Origin: Streptococcus mitis
GTDB taxonomy: Bacteria > Bacillota > Bacilli > Lactobacillales > Streptococcaceae
Length of the DNA: 64,000 nucleotides
Direction: 5' to 3'
Assembly: GCF_000722705.1 (NCBI RefSeq)
Contig: NZ_JPFW01000007.1
Span: 62,001-126,000, forward strand
Positions within the stretch are counted from its first letter, which is position 1, and each line of letters opens with the position of its first letter. The notes under the pieces were generated by a model. The model did no database searches and had not been told where the DNA came from. It saw nothing but the letters and a program-made list of their open reading frames with translations. The translations under genes and the position numbers were made by a program. This document shows, piece after piece, positions 1-10,200 of this stretch.

Positions 1-389
1 GCAATTTTGAAAAATTTGGCAAGGATGCTCGTAAACTAGCTGCCGAATTTACTCCAGAAGAATTGGCCATGTATATCTTGAGCCTGACTGTTCAAGATCC
101 GGATAGCCTTCCAGAAGTGGAAATCGCACGTGAAAAACCACTACCTTTCAAACCATCAGCTAATGGCTTCGGTGGTAAAGCTAAGGGAGGTCGTCGTGGA
201 GATGACCGTCGTGATAATCGCCGAGGAGACAACCGTCGTGGTGGTCGCCGTGATGATTTCAAGAGAGGCAGTCGTGGAGATAATCGTTTTGATAAGGAAA
301 AACGTTACCGTAAGGATAATAAAAAACCACGCACTACTTCAAGCGAAAAGAAAACAGGCTTTGTTATTCGTAACAAGGGCGATAAATAA
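1..389 (+). CDS. cshA: DEAD-box RNA helicase, C-terminal part (5' end outside window)
   Basis: Only the last ~129 codons are present; the reading frame is open from base 3 (NFEKFGKDARKLAAEF...) to the TAA at 387-389. The fragment holds the end of the helicase C-terminal region (PEELAMYILSLTVQDP) and a tail dominated by Arg, Gly and Asp (RRGDDRRDNRRGDNRRGGRRDD), the basic unstructured RNA-binding tail typical of CshA/DeaD-type DEAD-box proteins that unwind structured RNA in ribosome assembly and mRNA decay. The helicase core motifs are not in the window, so family assignment rests on the tail and on the order helicase-codY-pncA, which is the same as in pneumococcus. The symbol is inferred. Confidence 0.8.
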   Translation, partial: NFEKFGKDARKLAAEFTPEELAMYILSLTVQDPDSLPEVEIAREKPLPFKPSANGFGGKAKGGRRGDDRRDNRRGDNRRGGRRDDFKRGSRGDNRFDKEKRYRKDNKKPRTTSSEKKTGFVIRNKGDK

Positions 390-390
390 G

Positions 391-420
391 AAAAAGCGGT
401 TCAAAATGAATCGCTTTTTT
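391..420 (+). terminator. Rho-independent terminator after the helicase
   Basis: The inverted repeat AAAAAGCGGTTC / GAATCGCTTTTT (one G-U pair) encloses a short A-rich loop and ends in a T run, starting right after the helicase stop codon. Confidence 0.85.
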
Positions 421-574
421 ATATAAGGAGACCGAATGGAAAAAGAAAGATAGATAAAATAGCTATATTATCTTCTTGTGATATTATAATACACAAAAAT
501 AGGAGGATTGTCAATAGAAAAGAAGCAATTTAATTAAAAATATTCTTGTTTTTTCAAATTGCAATTAAATAAGC

Positions 575-619
575 AATTTTCAGATAATAATTGAAAATTC
601 AAGCTGTTTATGTTATAAT
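575..619 (+). promoter_or_regulatory. codY promoter with overlapping CodY-box-like sites
   Basis: TTGAAA (591-596), a 17-bp spacer and TATAAT (614-619), the latter preceded by TG (extended -10). The sequence 575-589 (AATTTTCAGATAATA) matches the CodY box AATTTTCWGAAAATT at 13 of 15 positions. A second half-site ending GAAAATT (593-599) overlaps the -35. CodY is known to repress its own gene in lactococci, and this layout suggests autorepression here too; binding itself is inferred. Confidence 0.7.
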
Positions 620-645
620 GATAGCGATTAAATTCGAGGTGAAAA

Positions 646-1434
646 ATGGCACATTTATTAGAAAAAACTAGAAAAATTACTTCTATCCTGAAGCGCTCAG
701 AGGAGCAGTTGCAGGACGAACTTCCCTACAACGCTATTACGCGTCAATTGGCGGATATTATTCATTGCAATGCCTGTATTATCAATAGTAAGGGACGTCT
801 CCTTGGTTATTTTATGCGCTATAAAACCAATACAGATCGCGTAGAGCAATTTTTCCAAACTAAGATTTTCCCAGATGACTACGTTCAAGGGGCTAATATG
901 ATTTACGAAACAGAAGCAAATTTGCCTGTTGAGCATGATATGAGTATTTTCCCTGTGGAAAGTCGTTCTGATTTTCCAGATGGTTTGACGACTATTGCAC
1001 CGATTCATGTATCAGGAATTCGCTTGGGCTCTTTGATTATTTGGCGCAATGATAAGAAATTCGAAGATGAGGATTTGATTCTTGTTGAGATTGCCAGTAC
1101 CGTTGTTGGGATTCAGCTCCTCAACTTCCAACGTGAAGAAGATGAGAAAAATATTCGTCGCCGTACTGCTGTCACCATGGCAGTCAATACTCTCTCTTAC
1201 TCAGAACTCCGTGCTGTTTCAGCTATTTTAGGGGAATTAAACGGAAATGAAGGTCAGTTGACTGCGTCAGTGATTGCAGACCGTATCGGAATTACCCGCT
1301 CTGTGATTGTCAATGCCCTTCGTAAACTTGAGTCTGCGGGGATTATTGAAAGTCGCTCGCTTGGAATGAAGGGAACCTACCTTAAGGTCTTGATTTCAGA
1401 TATTTTTGAAGAAGTGAAGAAAAGAGATTACTAA
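646..1434 (+). CDS. codY: GTP-sensing transcriptional regulator CodY
   Basis: 262 aa, the standard CodY length. The N-terminal ~155 residues form the GAF sensor domain that binds branched-chain amino acids. The C-terminal winged helix-turn-helix (about residues 203-250, [22 protein letters not shown]) carries the highly conserved CodY recognition helix. CodY links amino-acid supply to expression of amino-acid transport and synthesis, competence and colonisation genes in streptococci. The ATG follows GAGGTGAAAA at suitable spacing. The stop codon overlaps the start of pncA (TAATG), so the two are co-transcribed. A CodY-box-like sequence overlaps its own promoter. Confidence 0.97.
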   Translation: MAHLLEKTRKITSILKRSEEQLQDELPYNAITRQLADIIHCNACIINSKGRLLGYFMRYKTNTDRVEQFFQTKIFPDDYVQGANMIYETEANLPVEHDMSIFPVESRSDFPDGLTTIAPIHVSGIRLGSLIIWRNDKKFEDEDLILVEIASTVVGIQLLNFQREEDEKNIRRRTAVTMAVNTLSYSELRAVSAILGELNGNEGQLTASVIADRIGITRSVIVNALRKLESAGIIESRSLGMKGTYLKVLISDIFEEVKKRDY

Positions 1435-2009
1435 TGACTAAGGCTTTGATTTCGATTGACTATACAGAAGATTTTGTTGCTGATAGTGGAAAGTTGACAG
1501 CAGGCGCCCCAGCTCAGGCAATTTCGGAAGCCATTAGCAAGGTGACTCGGTTAGCTTTTGAACGCGGAGATTATATCTTCTTTACCATTGATGCTCACGA
1601 GGAAAACGATTGTTTCCATCCAGAAAGCAAGCTATTTCCTCCTCATAATTTGATTGGCACTAGTGGACGGAATTTATACGGAGATTTGGGTACCTTTTAT
1701 CAAGAGCATGGTTCAAACAGTCGTGTCTTTTGGATGGATAAACGCCATTACTCAGCTTTTTCAGGGACTGACCTGGATATCCGTTTGAGAGAGCGTCGCG
1801 TGTCTACAGTTATTTTATCAGGTGTCTTGACGGATATCTGTGTCCTACATACAGCTATAGATGCCTATAATCTAGGATATGATATCGAGATTGTAAAACC
1901 AGCCGTTGCTTCCATCTGGCCTGAAAATCATCAATTTGCCCTAGGTCATTTCAAAAATACACTTGGGGCTAAGTTAGTAGATGAAAATCTAAATGAACTT
2001 TCAGACTAA
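1434..2009 (+). CDS. pncA: Nicotinamidase (isochorismatase-like cysteine hydrolase)
   Basis: 191 aa. It hydrolyses nicotinamide to nicotinate for NAD salvage. The catalytic triad is visible as Asp9 (ISIDYTEDF), Lys103 (MDKRHYSAF) and Cys136 (GVLTDICVLHT), and the metal ligands as Asp53, His55 (TIDAHEEND) and His71. These positions match the well-studied pneumococcal enzyme. Translation is coupled to codY through the TAATG overlap. No separate promoter is seen. A promoter for the tRNA-Leu gene begins shortly after the stop codon. Confidence 0.93.
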   Translation: MTKALISIDYTEDFVADSGKLTAGAPAQAISEAISKVTRLAFERGDYIFFTIDAHEENDCFHPESKLFPPHNLIGTSGRNLYGDLGTFYQEHGSNSRVFWMDKRHYSAFSGTDLDIRLRERRVSTVILSGVLTDICVLHTAIDAYNLGYDIEIVKPAVASIWPENHQFALGHFKNTLGAKLVDENLNELSD

Positions 2010-2046
2010 CTTGCTTAGTAAAAATGAAAAAAATCTGAAAAAAGTG

Positions 2047-2075
2047 TTGACAAGTATCCCAAAAGTTGATATACT
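2047..2075 (+). promoter_or_regulatory. tRNA-Leu promoter
   Basis: Perfect -35 TTGACA (2047-2052), 17-bp spacer and -10 TATACT (2070-2075), 15 bp before the tRNA 5' end. Confidence 0.85.
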
Positions 2076-2090
2076 GGTAAAGTAATCGAC

Positions 2091-2176
2091 GCGGGGATGG
2101 CGGAATTGGCAGACGCGCAGGACTAAGGATCCTGTGACCGCTTTAGGTCGTGAGGGTTCAAGTCCCTCTCTCCGCA
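2091..2176 (+). tRNA. tRNA-Leu (anticodon AAG)
   Basis: 86 nt, a class II tRNA with a long variable arm (GACC...GGTC). The acceptor stem is GCGGGGA/TCTCCGC, the anticodon stem CAGGA/TCCTG with loop CTAAGGA gives anticodon AAG, and the T arm is GAGGG-TTCAAGT-CCCTC. CCA is not encoded. An A34 anticodon implies that the wobble base is read as A or deaminated to inosine by TadA. Confidence 0.95.
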
Positions 2177-2182
2177 TAGGGT

Positions 2183-2213
2183 AAGAGTTAGCTTAGGCTA
2201 GCTCTTTTGTTTT
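2183..2213 (+). terminator. Terminator after tRNA-Leu
   Basis: Inverted repeat AAGAGTTAGC / GCTAGCTCTT with a 4-nt loop, followed by TTGTTTT. Confidence 0.75.
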
Positions 2214-2363
2214 ATAAGGTTTATAATATCTATGGTGGACGTCCATCGTTTTCAGATAAATAATATCGTTTGAAATTTCTCCTAATTCTCTCTACTCTTT
2301 CTACTTTTTCCGAATAAATAGATAGAACCATCGAATCTAGCAAAATTAGATTTAAAACTGTGG

Positions 2364-2380
2364 TATAATAAGAGGAGGAA
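2364..2380 (+). promoter_or_regulatory. Extended -10 promoter and SD of the Rpn-type nuclease gene
   Basis: TGGTATAAT (-10 at 2364-2369) lies so close to the gene that the expected start site (~2376) falls inside the Shine-Dalgarno GAGGAGG (2372-2378). ATG codons occur at 2381 and 2385; only 2385 opens the nuclease frame (MTLRHPGISPTND). The leader would be under 10 nt. Confidence 0.55.
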
Positions 2381-2384
2381 ATGG

Positions 2385-3371
2385 ATGACTTTAAGACATC
2401 CGGGTATCAGCCCGACCAACGATTTGGTTGCTAAGAAGATTTTTAGCAATCCAGAAATCACTTGTCAATTTATCCGCGATATGTTGGACTTACCAGCAAA
2501 AAATGTAACCATTTTGGAGGGGAGCAATATTCATGTACTACCTTCCATGCCGTACTCGGCGCAGGATTTCTACACTAGCATAGATGTCTTGGCGGAGTTG
2601 GACAATGGCACGCAGGTTATTATCGAAATCCAAGTTCATCATCAGAATTTTTTCATCAATCGTTTGTGGGCTTACTTATGTAGCCAGGTCAATCAAAACC
2701 TAGAGAAAATTCGCCAGCAAGAGGGTAATACTCATCAGAGTTACAAACATATTGCACCTGTTTACGCTATCGCAATTGTGGCTAGTAATTACTTCCAAGA
2801 TGACTTGGCCTTTCATAGCTTTAGCATGCGAGAGGACACGACAGGTGAGGTCTTAACCATCACAAATAACGGTCAAGAAAACCATCTAGTCAAGATGGCG
2901 TTCTTGGAATTAAAAAAATACAGAGAAACCAGCAAAGACGAGGTTCGCAAACCGTGGTTGGAGTTTTTCGGTAACAAACCCTTTACTCAAGAACCCGAGC
3001 GAGCCATTAGCCAGGCAGACCAACTGCTAGACTATAAGAGCTGGTCCGAGGAGGACAGGAAGATGTTTAGTCAACTACGTATGCGCGAAGAACAAGCCTT
3101 GTTAGCACAGGACTATGCCTTGGAACAAGCTGAAGAAAGAGGATTAGAACGAGGCCTTGAACGTGGGCGAGCAGAGGGTCTTGAAAAAGGTCTTGAAAAA
3201 GGTTTAGAGCGTGGTCTTGAACAAGGACGAGCGGAAGGCATTGAAGAGGGATTAAAAGTAGGTCTAGTAAATCTCGTTCGTCAAGGTCTTCTGACTTCTG
3301 AGGTTGCCAGTCAGCAGTTGGGTATGACTGTCTCTGAGTTTGAAGAACTATTGAAAGAACATCACAAATAG
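2385..3371 (+). CDS. Rpn family / PD-(D/E)XK nuclease family putative transposase
   Basis: 328 aa, full length. The N-terminal ~200 residues are the PD-(D/E)XK nuclease fold found in Rpn/transposase-like proteins, with the active-site pattern SIDVLAELDNGTQVIIEIQV (Asp then E-x-Q). The C-terminal third is a charged tail with GLERG/GLEKG/GRAEG repeats (~residues 245-290), ending in a small helical domain (TSEVASQQLGMTVSEFEELLKEHHK). Family members promote recombination or act as toxic anti-phage nucleases in E. coli. A strong Shine-Dalgarno and in-frame ATG sit inside the gene at Met227. Two extra copies of the 3' third follow directly. True transposition activity is not supported: no terminal repeats are seen. 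Confidence 0.85.
   Translation: MTLRHPGISPTNDLVAKKIFSNPEITCQFIRDMLDLPAKNVTILEGSNIHVLPSMPYSAQDFYTSIDVLAELDNGTQVIIEIQVHHQNFFINRLWAYLCSQVNQNLEKIRQQEGNTHQSYKHIAPVYAIAIVASNYFQDDLAFHSFSMREDTTGEVLTITNNGQENHLVKMAFLELKKYRETSKDEVRKPWLEFFGNKPFTQEPERAISQADQLLDYKSWSEEDRKMFSQLRMREEQALLAQDYALEQAEERGLERGLERGRAEGLEKGLEKGLERGLEQGRAEGIEEGLKVGLVNLVRQGLLTSEVASQQLGMTVSEFEELLKEHHK
3048..3065 (+). promoter_or_regulatory. Internal ribosome binding site and ATG inside the Rpn gene
   Basis: GAGGAGGA (3048-3055), 7-nt spacer and ATG (3063-3065), in frame at Met227. Translation from here would give a 102-aa C-terminal protein. The identical SD-spacer-ATG arrangement recurs in the second cassette (3513-3530). The coding sequence SEEDRKM happens to generate the motif, so function is inferred from its strength, spacing and recurrence. 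Confidence 0.5.
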
Positions 3372-3788
3372 GAACTTAAAAAATACAGAGAAACCAGCAA
3401 AGACGAGGTTCGTAAGCCGTTGTTGGAGTTTTTTGGGAATAAACCCTTTACCCAAGCACCCGAGCGAGCCATCAGCCAGGCAGATCAACTGCTAGACTAC
3501 AAGAGCTGGTCCGAGGAGGACAGGAAAATGTTTAGTCAACTACGTATGCGAGAAGAACAAGCCTTGTTAGCACAGGACTATGCCTTGGAACAAGCTGAAG
3601 AAAGAGGATTAGAACGTGGTATTGAACAGGGACTGGAGCGTGGGAAAGTTGAAGGAAGAGAAGAAGGGAAACTTTTTGCATTTCTGGATATGGTACGCCA
3701 ACATGTTTTAACTTCCGAATTTGCAAGTGATCAATTAGGTATGACTGTCGCAGAGTTTGAAGAACTATTGAAAGAGCATCATAAATAA
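3372..3788 (+). pseudogene. Second Rpn C-terminal cassette (headless copy, possible small protein from 3528)
   Basis: An in-frame copy of the C-terminal third of the upstream nuclease with no nuclease domain. It opens directly behind the upstream stop codon. The only well-formed start is ATG 3528, with GAGGAGGA at 3513-3520 and a 7-nt spacer, giving 86 aa (MFSQLRMREEQALLAQDY... to LLKEHHK). A TTG at 3420 is also in frame but lacks an SD. The tail differs from the parent (GREEGKLFAFLDMVRQHVLTSEFASDQLG against GIEEGLKVGLVNLVRQGLLTSEVASQQLG). It could be a silent cassette, a decaying duplicate, or an expressed antitoxin-like small protein; the sequence alone does not decide. Confidence 0.6.
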
Positions 3789-3942
3789 GAACTAGAAAAT
3801 ACAGAGAAACCAGCAAAGACGAGGTTCGTAAGCCATGGTTGGAGTTTTTCGGGATAAGCTCTTTACCCAATAATAAGCTTTCATCAATCTGCTGTCTATA
3901 AAATGTAAGGATAGGCAGTCTACCATTTAAAATAAAATAATG

Positions 3943-3982
3943 ACAGATTTTTCCGAAGCAAAAGGTAAGATCTGTTTTTTTA
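3943..3982 (+). terminator. Probable terminator after the Rpn cassettes
   Basis: ACAGAT...ATCTGT inverted repeat with partly paired interior, followed by a run of eight T. Confidence 0.6.
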
Positions 3983-4038
3983 TTTATATTAAATTTTTAT
4001 ACTATATAGCAGAAAACAGCTGTGTAATAAGTTTTGCA

Positions 4039-4054
4039 TATATATATATATATA
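4039..4054 (+). repeat. (TA)8 dinucleotide tract upstream of giant adhesin 1
   Basis: Sixteen bases of uninterrupted TA repeat about 160 bp before the adhesin start codon and ~65 bp upstream of the tentative -35. Such tracts can change length by slippage. Confidence 0.8.
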
Positions 4055-4215
4055 ACATGAATACCTTTAAATATCAATGTTACAGCGCTTACATTTTTAG
4101 ATGATGTTTATGTAAATGCTTGATTTTTTATTTGAAAAGCATTAATATATTGTTGGGATATTATCTTTCAAAGATTTTAAACTTATTCTACTGAAACAAT
4201 AGAAAGGACATTTTT

Positions 4216-7200
4216 ATGTTTGGTAAAAAGTCTAATGATAATGGTGAAAAACTATACCGTTATTCTATTCGTAAGTACCATTTTGGTGCTGCAAGTGTTG
4301 CTGTAGCAGCATTAATGTTTTTTGCTAATGGAGGAGGTGTAGCTGCTGCAGAAGTTGTAACTCCAGCAACTGCTAATCCTAATGCTCATCAGTTAGAAAC
4401 TACAATGAATGGTGGAGGGGATTCATCTGGAACTAGTGGAAGGCCAGAAAATACTAAGGAAATAAACAAGCCAGCTGAAGTGTCTACGCAAGCTTCTGTT
4501 ATTTCTGATCGGCAAGTTGAGAAAGAGACTAGAAACTCAACTCCGTTAAGTGATGTAAAAGTTCAAGATACTTTGGTAAATAAAGTCATCAATACTTCTT
4601 CAGTAAACATCGCTGATTTACAAACAGCTTTAACAGAGTTAGAAAGTAAATTAACAAATGTAAAAGACGATGAAGAAAAAGGGAAGTTTAATACAGTAGT
4701 TGTAGAAGCTAAAAAACTGCTCGGAGATAAAGAAGCTACGCAAGAACAAGTGAATCAACAATTAACACTTGTAAAGGGAACCATTTCTTCTGTAGAAGAG
4801 TTATTAAAAAAACAAGAAAGTAAAGTTTCTGAAGAAGAAACTAAAAAATCAGAAAAAGATCGTAGTGCTGAGGTAGATGCTTCGAATAGTGAAACAGCAA
4901 TACCTGTTAGAAGTGCTCGTGGGAGAAAAGGAAGAACTACAGAAGTTCAACCAGTAGATAGCGGAAACGCAACTCCAACAGTAGGAGCAGCGACTTCTAA
5001 TAAAGTAACTGAATCTAAAGAATTACCAACCTACACAAACGGTACGGACAATTATGCATTAGCAGAAGAAATGCGTAAAATTGTTAAGTACTTACAAGAC
5101 AATGGAGCAGACGCTGCTAAAGTAGCTGCCATCAAAGGTAACTACGATAAGTTAAATGAAAAACTTGGACTTGTTGATGAAAATGGAGTGTTGTCTGAAG
5201 AAGATTTCAATAAAGCATTAGCTAATCTTAAACAAGCTCGTGACTTTACTGAAGGGTTCCTTAACAATCAACCTAGTCTTCAACTTGAAGCAGTACTACC
5301 TGCAAATCGTCATGAACGTGCAGCAGATGATCGTGTTAGAGATTCTAGATTCCCTAATGCATATACAACGCCTTACGCTACTGCTAAAGAATTCTACTAT
5401 GAAGATGGTCAAAAAGGTTCATCTCCATATGATAAATACACTTATTTATTCCACACGTTTACAGAAAGTTTAGTAGCCAATAACAGAACTCACTCTCCAG
5501 TAAGAGATGTTAAACGTTTAGTATATGAAGAAGTAAACGAAGTTAAGGGCGGATATTTATGGACAATTACCTTTAATGCTGCCCACGAAGATCAACACGA
5601 TGGGTATGCCTTCTTCTCTATTCCAAAAGGACAAGTAGTAGACAATAGCAGTATTACGATTGAAAGAACTCCTCAAGTTGGAGTTGCAGAAGAAGTAGCA
5701 GGTACAGGAGATTTAGGCTCTAGAGTTCGAAATAATTTATTCCATGGTACACAAATTGGAATTAGAAGAGATGGCGCAAATGAAAATAGTTTAGAAGGAT
5801 TAGCAAGAACAAATGGAAATCCCGGTTACTATAACCGTCGCTTAGAAGGTGATGCTGGAGAAACAGCAAAATCTGATGATATGTTCGAAAAAATTGCTGA
5901 CAATACAGCGGCTGTTTATCGTTTCCAACTACATGGACGTGATAAATATACTATTTCGTTTAAAACAACTAACACGAACAATACGCAAATGGATAAACTG
6001 TACTATGCAGCTGGATATCGTGTTCAACAATGGGGTCGCCGTATCTTAGCGCAACAATGGCACGGACGTCATAAATATGATAGATCTGATACAGATAACT
6101 ATCCATTACACGTAGTTGGGAATGGTACATTCTTAATTAATCAAGGAAAACATTATAATACAGCATATCCTCAAGGAGCATATGGATTTGGTGGACATGA
6201 CTTTGACTATGCACCTTTTAAGGCTGATGGTATCTTAGGATTTGATGACTCAGGTAGATATAACAGTAACTTTGACATGCACCAATATACTGCAAGACCT
6301 GGAAGTGACCAACCTTCAGCAAGTTATAGAGCGAATGCGGCTGGTCAAACATTTGAATTCTACGATAAAGAAGGGAATAAATTATCTGCTTCTCAAATCG
6401 GGATGCACGGTGCTGATAAGCCAGGTTTAGTAGAATATAAAGTTAAACGTAAGTTTAATGATGGCTCTGCGGACTTCTTGAATATCAAGTTTGCGATTAA
6501 ACCAAAAACTCCGGTATTCACAGAAAATCTAACAAACTCTCGTGGTCAAACGAAAAACCTAACGGTATCAAACGGTACGAATGGTTATCCAATTACATTA
6601 TTCCGTGAATATGTAGAAAATGGAGTTAAAAAGACAGAAAAAGTTGCTACAGTAAACGCAAATAGTAGTGGGAATGCGGTCTTTAATGGCGTTCAAATTA
6701 AAAGTGGTAAATACTACGCCCAATCTATTATTCCAACTTCAGCGTACTTAGACTATAAAAATGTAAAACATACAGATGTAAGGTCTGATATGTCAGCTAG
6801 TACTACAGTAGTTGGAGACGGTATGGCTCCTACAATCCAAGTAGGTGAAAATGGAAAAACATTGGCAACAACTCCAGCGAATAACCAAGTAACATTATTC
6901 GTAACACCAAGCACAGATGGTAAAGTTTCATTAAAAGTACAAATGCAAGATGATAACTTAGGGGATGGAATGGATGCATTCGCCAAAGGAACAAATGCTA
7001 ACTATGCCATTAATGGAACTTATAACTCCAGAGCTACAACTTATACAGCTGACGGTGGAGTAACAGGAGCTAACGGTAAAAGAGACACTATTAAAGGTGA
7101 CTTGAAAATTCAATTAAACCAAGATGGTGGAAAATATAAAATTCCTACTGGTGGTTTAACTGTTACGCTAAATGCAAAAGATAAAGCTGGTAACTGGACA

Positions 7201-10200
7201 AATACTGCCAATCCATCTAAAACACTAACAGTTAAAGTATTATCAGCAGTGCCAAATGAACCACCTGTTCGTATGCTTACAGGAAATGATGTTCAAAATG
7301 GTGCTGTTAAGCAAAGTGTTAAAGACGAAGTCTTAAGAAAAGTAAAAGAACTAAACCCAGACTTAGTAAATAATGGTGTGAAGTTTGAATATGACACAAC
7401 TGTAGGTCGTACAAACCAAATTAAAGTTATTTATCCAGATGGACAAATGACGACTATCGATCCAATGAAAGGGACAAAACCTACAAAACCTTTAGTAGTT
7501 GGACCTCAAGATGGTACAGTTAGCATTACGCCACAAGGAGATACAGATAAAGTAACATTCCAATACGTTCCTACAAATGAAACTAATCCTAAAACGATTA
7601 TTGCTAAAAAAGATGGAAATTCATGGGGGATTCAAGGGACACGTCCAAATGGAATTACAGTAGACAGTAGTACCGGTAAAATTACGATTACAGAACCAAC
7701 CGTAAAAGACCTATCAAACGTAACAGCAACAGCTACATTCTTAAACAGTGACACAAGTGACACTAATCAAGATACAGCGAAAAACCCTGATAGAGATGCA
7801 CCTACTGTTATGATGAATGGAAGAGCATTGACGGAACGTGCTAGTGATAATCGTTTCGTAATCTTCCGTGGGGCTACATTTAATCCTACATTCAAAGTAG
7901 CTGATAATTCAGGTACTGTGTCAACCTTTAAGATATCTGGCGTTCCAGAGGGTGTTTGGTTCAATAAAGAAGGAAATCGTGATAATGCCAAAACGAATCT
8001 TCCGAGCGGAACGACTTATCAATTGACTAAAGATAATGTGGTTGCAACAACCGCAAATTTAGGAATCCAAGAAGCAACGGTATCAGTTAGTGATGCGAAT
8101 GGAAATACGAAAAACTATAAATTCCAATATACTATTGCGGATGTTGTGTTGAAAAATTCTCCAAAAACAGTTGTACCAAATACACCTCAAGGAGACCCAC
8201 ACAATTTCTTAGCAACCACAGTAAATGGAACAACTGTGGACAACGACTTATACTTCCCGGCTCATATGCAATTCCAATGGGTAAATGGGGGTGAAAATAC
8301 TCCATTAACGACAGTTGGAACGGTGCAAAAAGAAGCGAAAGTTTTATTCCCAACTAATGCACAAAATGGGACAACGACAGCTAATGGGATGACTATCTAC
8401 GCACCGGCAGAAATTCGTAAAACGGTTACCTTCAACGTCAAAGACTCAGCGAAACCACAAGCAACAATCAATGGTATATCATTAGGAACAACTTCGACAA
8501 CTCCTATTTTCACGGTTATACGAGGTGCAACGTTTAATCCAGAATTAAAAGTATGGGATGATTCTGGAATTATCCAAGATATCAATATTCAAAACTTACC
8601 ACGTGGAATGGCTGGAACGAACTATGCAGGTGGTCGTCAAACTAATAGAAATAGTGAAGCAAATGCATACAGCGAACGCCTAGCAAGTGGAACAGTATCG
8701 GATACACAAACGTTAGGAGAACACGAAGCAACGATTCGTGTTACAGGAAGTGGTTCGACAGATGTTAGTACCTTTAAGTTCAAGTATCGTGTCATCGACT
8801 TAGAATTAAAAAATACGTATAGAACCGAGGATGCTGATAAGCCAATTATTGGATTAAGCAATAACCAATCGATTGAAGTTACAGGTGGAACAAACAATAT
8901 TTCTGCGGTAGATTATTGGAAAGTAGTGGACACAGAAACTAAAGAAGATAGAGGGAAAGCCTACTTACCAGAAGGAATAACTTATGAATTGGAAAGACCA
9001 GGAGGTTCACGTGGGATATCTTCTAATCCCGCGGATGCATCAAAAGGTGCCACTGTTCGTATGGGGCATTATACCGGTAAGATTAAGGTGAATTTTACGA
9101 CAGCATCTGATATTAACGATAATAATAGTAAGACTAGAACGGTATTTGCGCCTGCAACTATTGAAAAGCCAGTTTATTATGCTATCACTCCATCCGCACC
9201 TACATTGAAAAAAGCTGTAGATGGTACAGCAGAAAGAACAACTGCTGGAGAACTTCTATATGGTCAAGCAGGAAATAAACCTAGAATCGAAGTTTCTAAT
9301 GTTGTTCCTAAAGGAGATGGAGCAGGAAATGTTAACAGAGATTCAACTCGATTTGTAAGATTATATAGTAGTAAAGATCCGAATACATTCTTAGCAGAAA
9401 AAGAAGTTGCTGGTAATAGTACGAGCGTGATTTTTGAACCTAGTGATTATGGAGCTAAACGTCCAAATGGTTTAGAAGAAGGGGAAGAACTTTATGCAGT
9501 TACGAGAGTAAAACATGGCATATCAACACTTTCAGGTGCGAGCGCTTCAGAACTTGTTACAGGAAGATTGGAAATCACTGAAAACTCTTCAAACCGTATT
9601 ATTCAAGCTAATGATCAAACGTTAAATGATGCTGAAAAAACAGGTATTCGTATTGCGTTACGAAATGCTAATCCTCGATTAAATCTAAGTGATGATGATA
9701 TTAAAATCTCTGATACTGGAGAAATCGTAATTACCAAAGATAAAAAACGTGCTTGGCTTCAAACAGCACCGAATAAGGATAACGGAGCAGGATTCGTTAC
9801 TCGTTTTGCAAATATCAGAAATGATTATAAATTCGAAAATATCGAAGGATTAAAAGTTCCGGGGCGTGATACAGATAAAGGATTTGCATGGTCAAATGAC
9901 CCATCTGATAATCGAGTGAATAGTAACCGTAGTTTGATTTATTACTATGATGCAACGAAAGGTCAGTCGTTTAACTTTAATGACGTGTTAAAAGTGTTAA
10001 ACCTTCGCGAAGGTTGGTCGGTTAACCATACAGAAAATCCATCATTTGTTGCAACGCAAGGGGTTAATAAAGGTAAAGCTGAAAGACGCGAAGATGGCTT
10101 CGGCATGTCTGGTACAGCCTTCCTTAAAGATGGAGACTATATCAATGTTCTTGACTTAGTAGACAAAGATAGATTAAGAGGAGGACAACCTGTAAGTAAC

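Larger units (their letters stand above)
2907..3870 (+). repeat. Three tandem 3'-end cassettes of the Rpn-type gene
   Basis: Unit 1 is the 3' part of the intact gene (2907-3371, beginning ELKKYRETSKDEV). Unit 2 (3372-3788) starts at the base after the first stop codon with the same ELKKYRETSKDEV segment, in the same frame, and ends in another EHHK-stop. Unit 3 (3789 to about 3870) starts immediately after the second stop, has a 1-nt deletion near its start, and stops after ~80 bp. Units share long near-identical blocks but differ in the repeat region of the tail. Confidence 0.85.
3789..4215 (+). other. Intergenic region upstream of giant adhesin 1
   Basis: No gene. It contains the truncated third Rpn cassette (to ~3870), a terminator-like hairpin (3943-3982), a (TA)8 tract (4039-4054), a tentative promoter (TTGATT 4120-4125, 17 bp, TAATAT 4143-4148) and the Shine-Dalgarno GAAAGGA before ATG 4216. 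Confidence 0.6.

Noticed and set aside
130-426. 98-codon ORF overlapping the helicase tail
   Set aside because: It is in another frame of the Arg-rich helicase tail and runs into the terminator.
2385-3870. Intact insertion sequence
   Set aside because: Although the family is called transposase-like, there are no terminal inverted repeats or target duplications; the duplication involves only the gene's 3' end.
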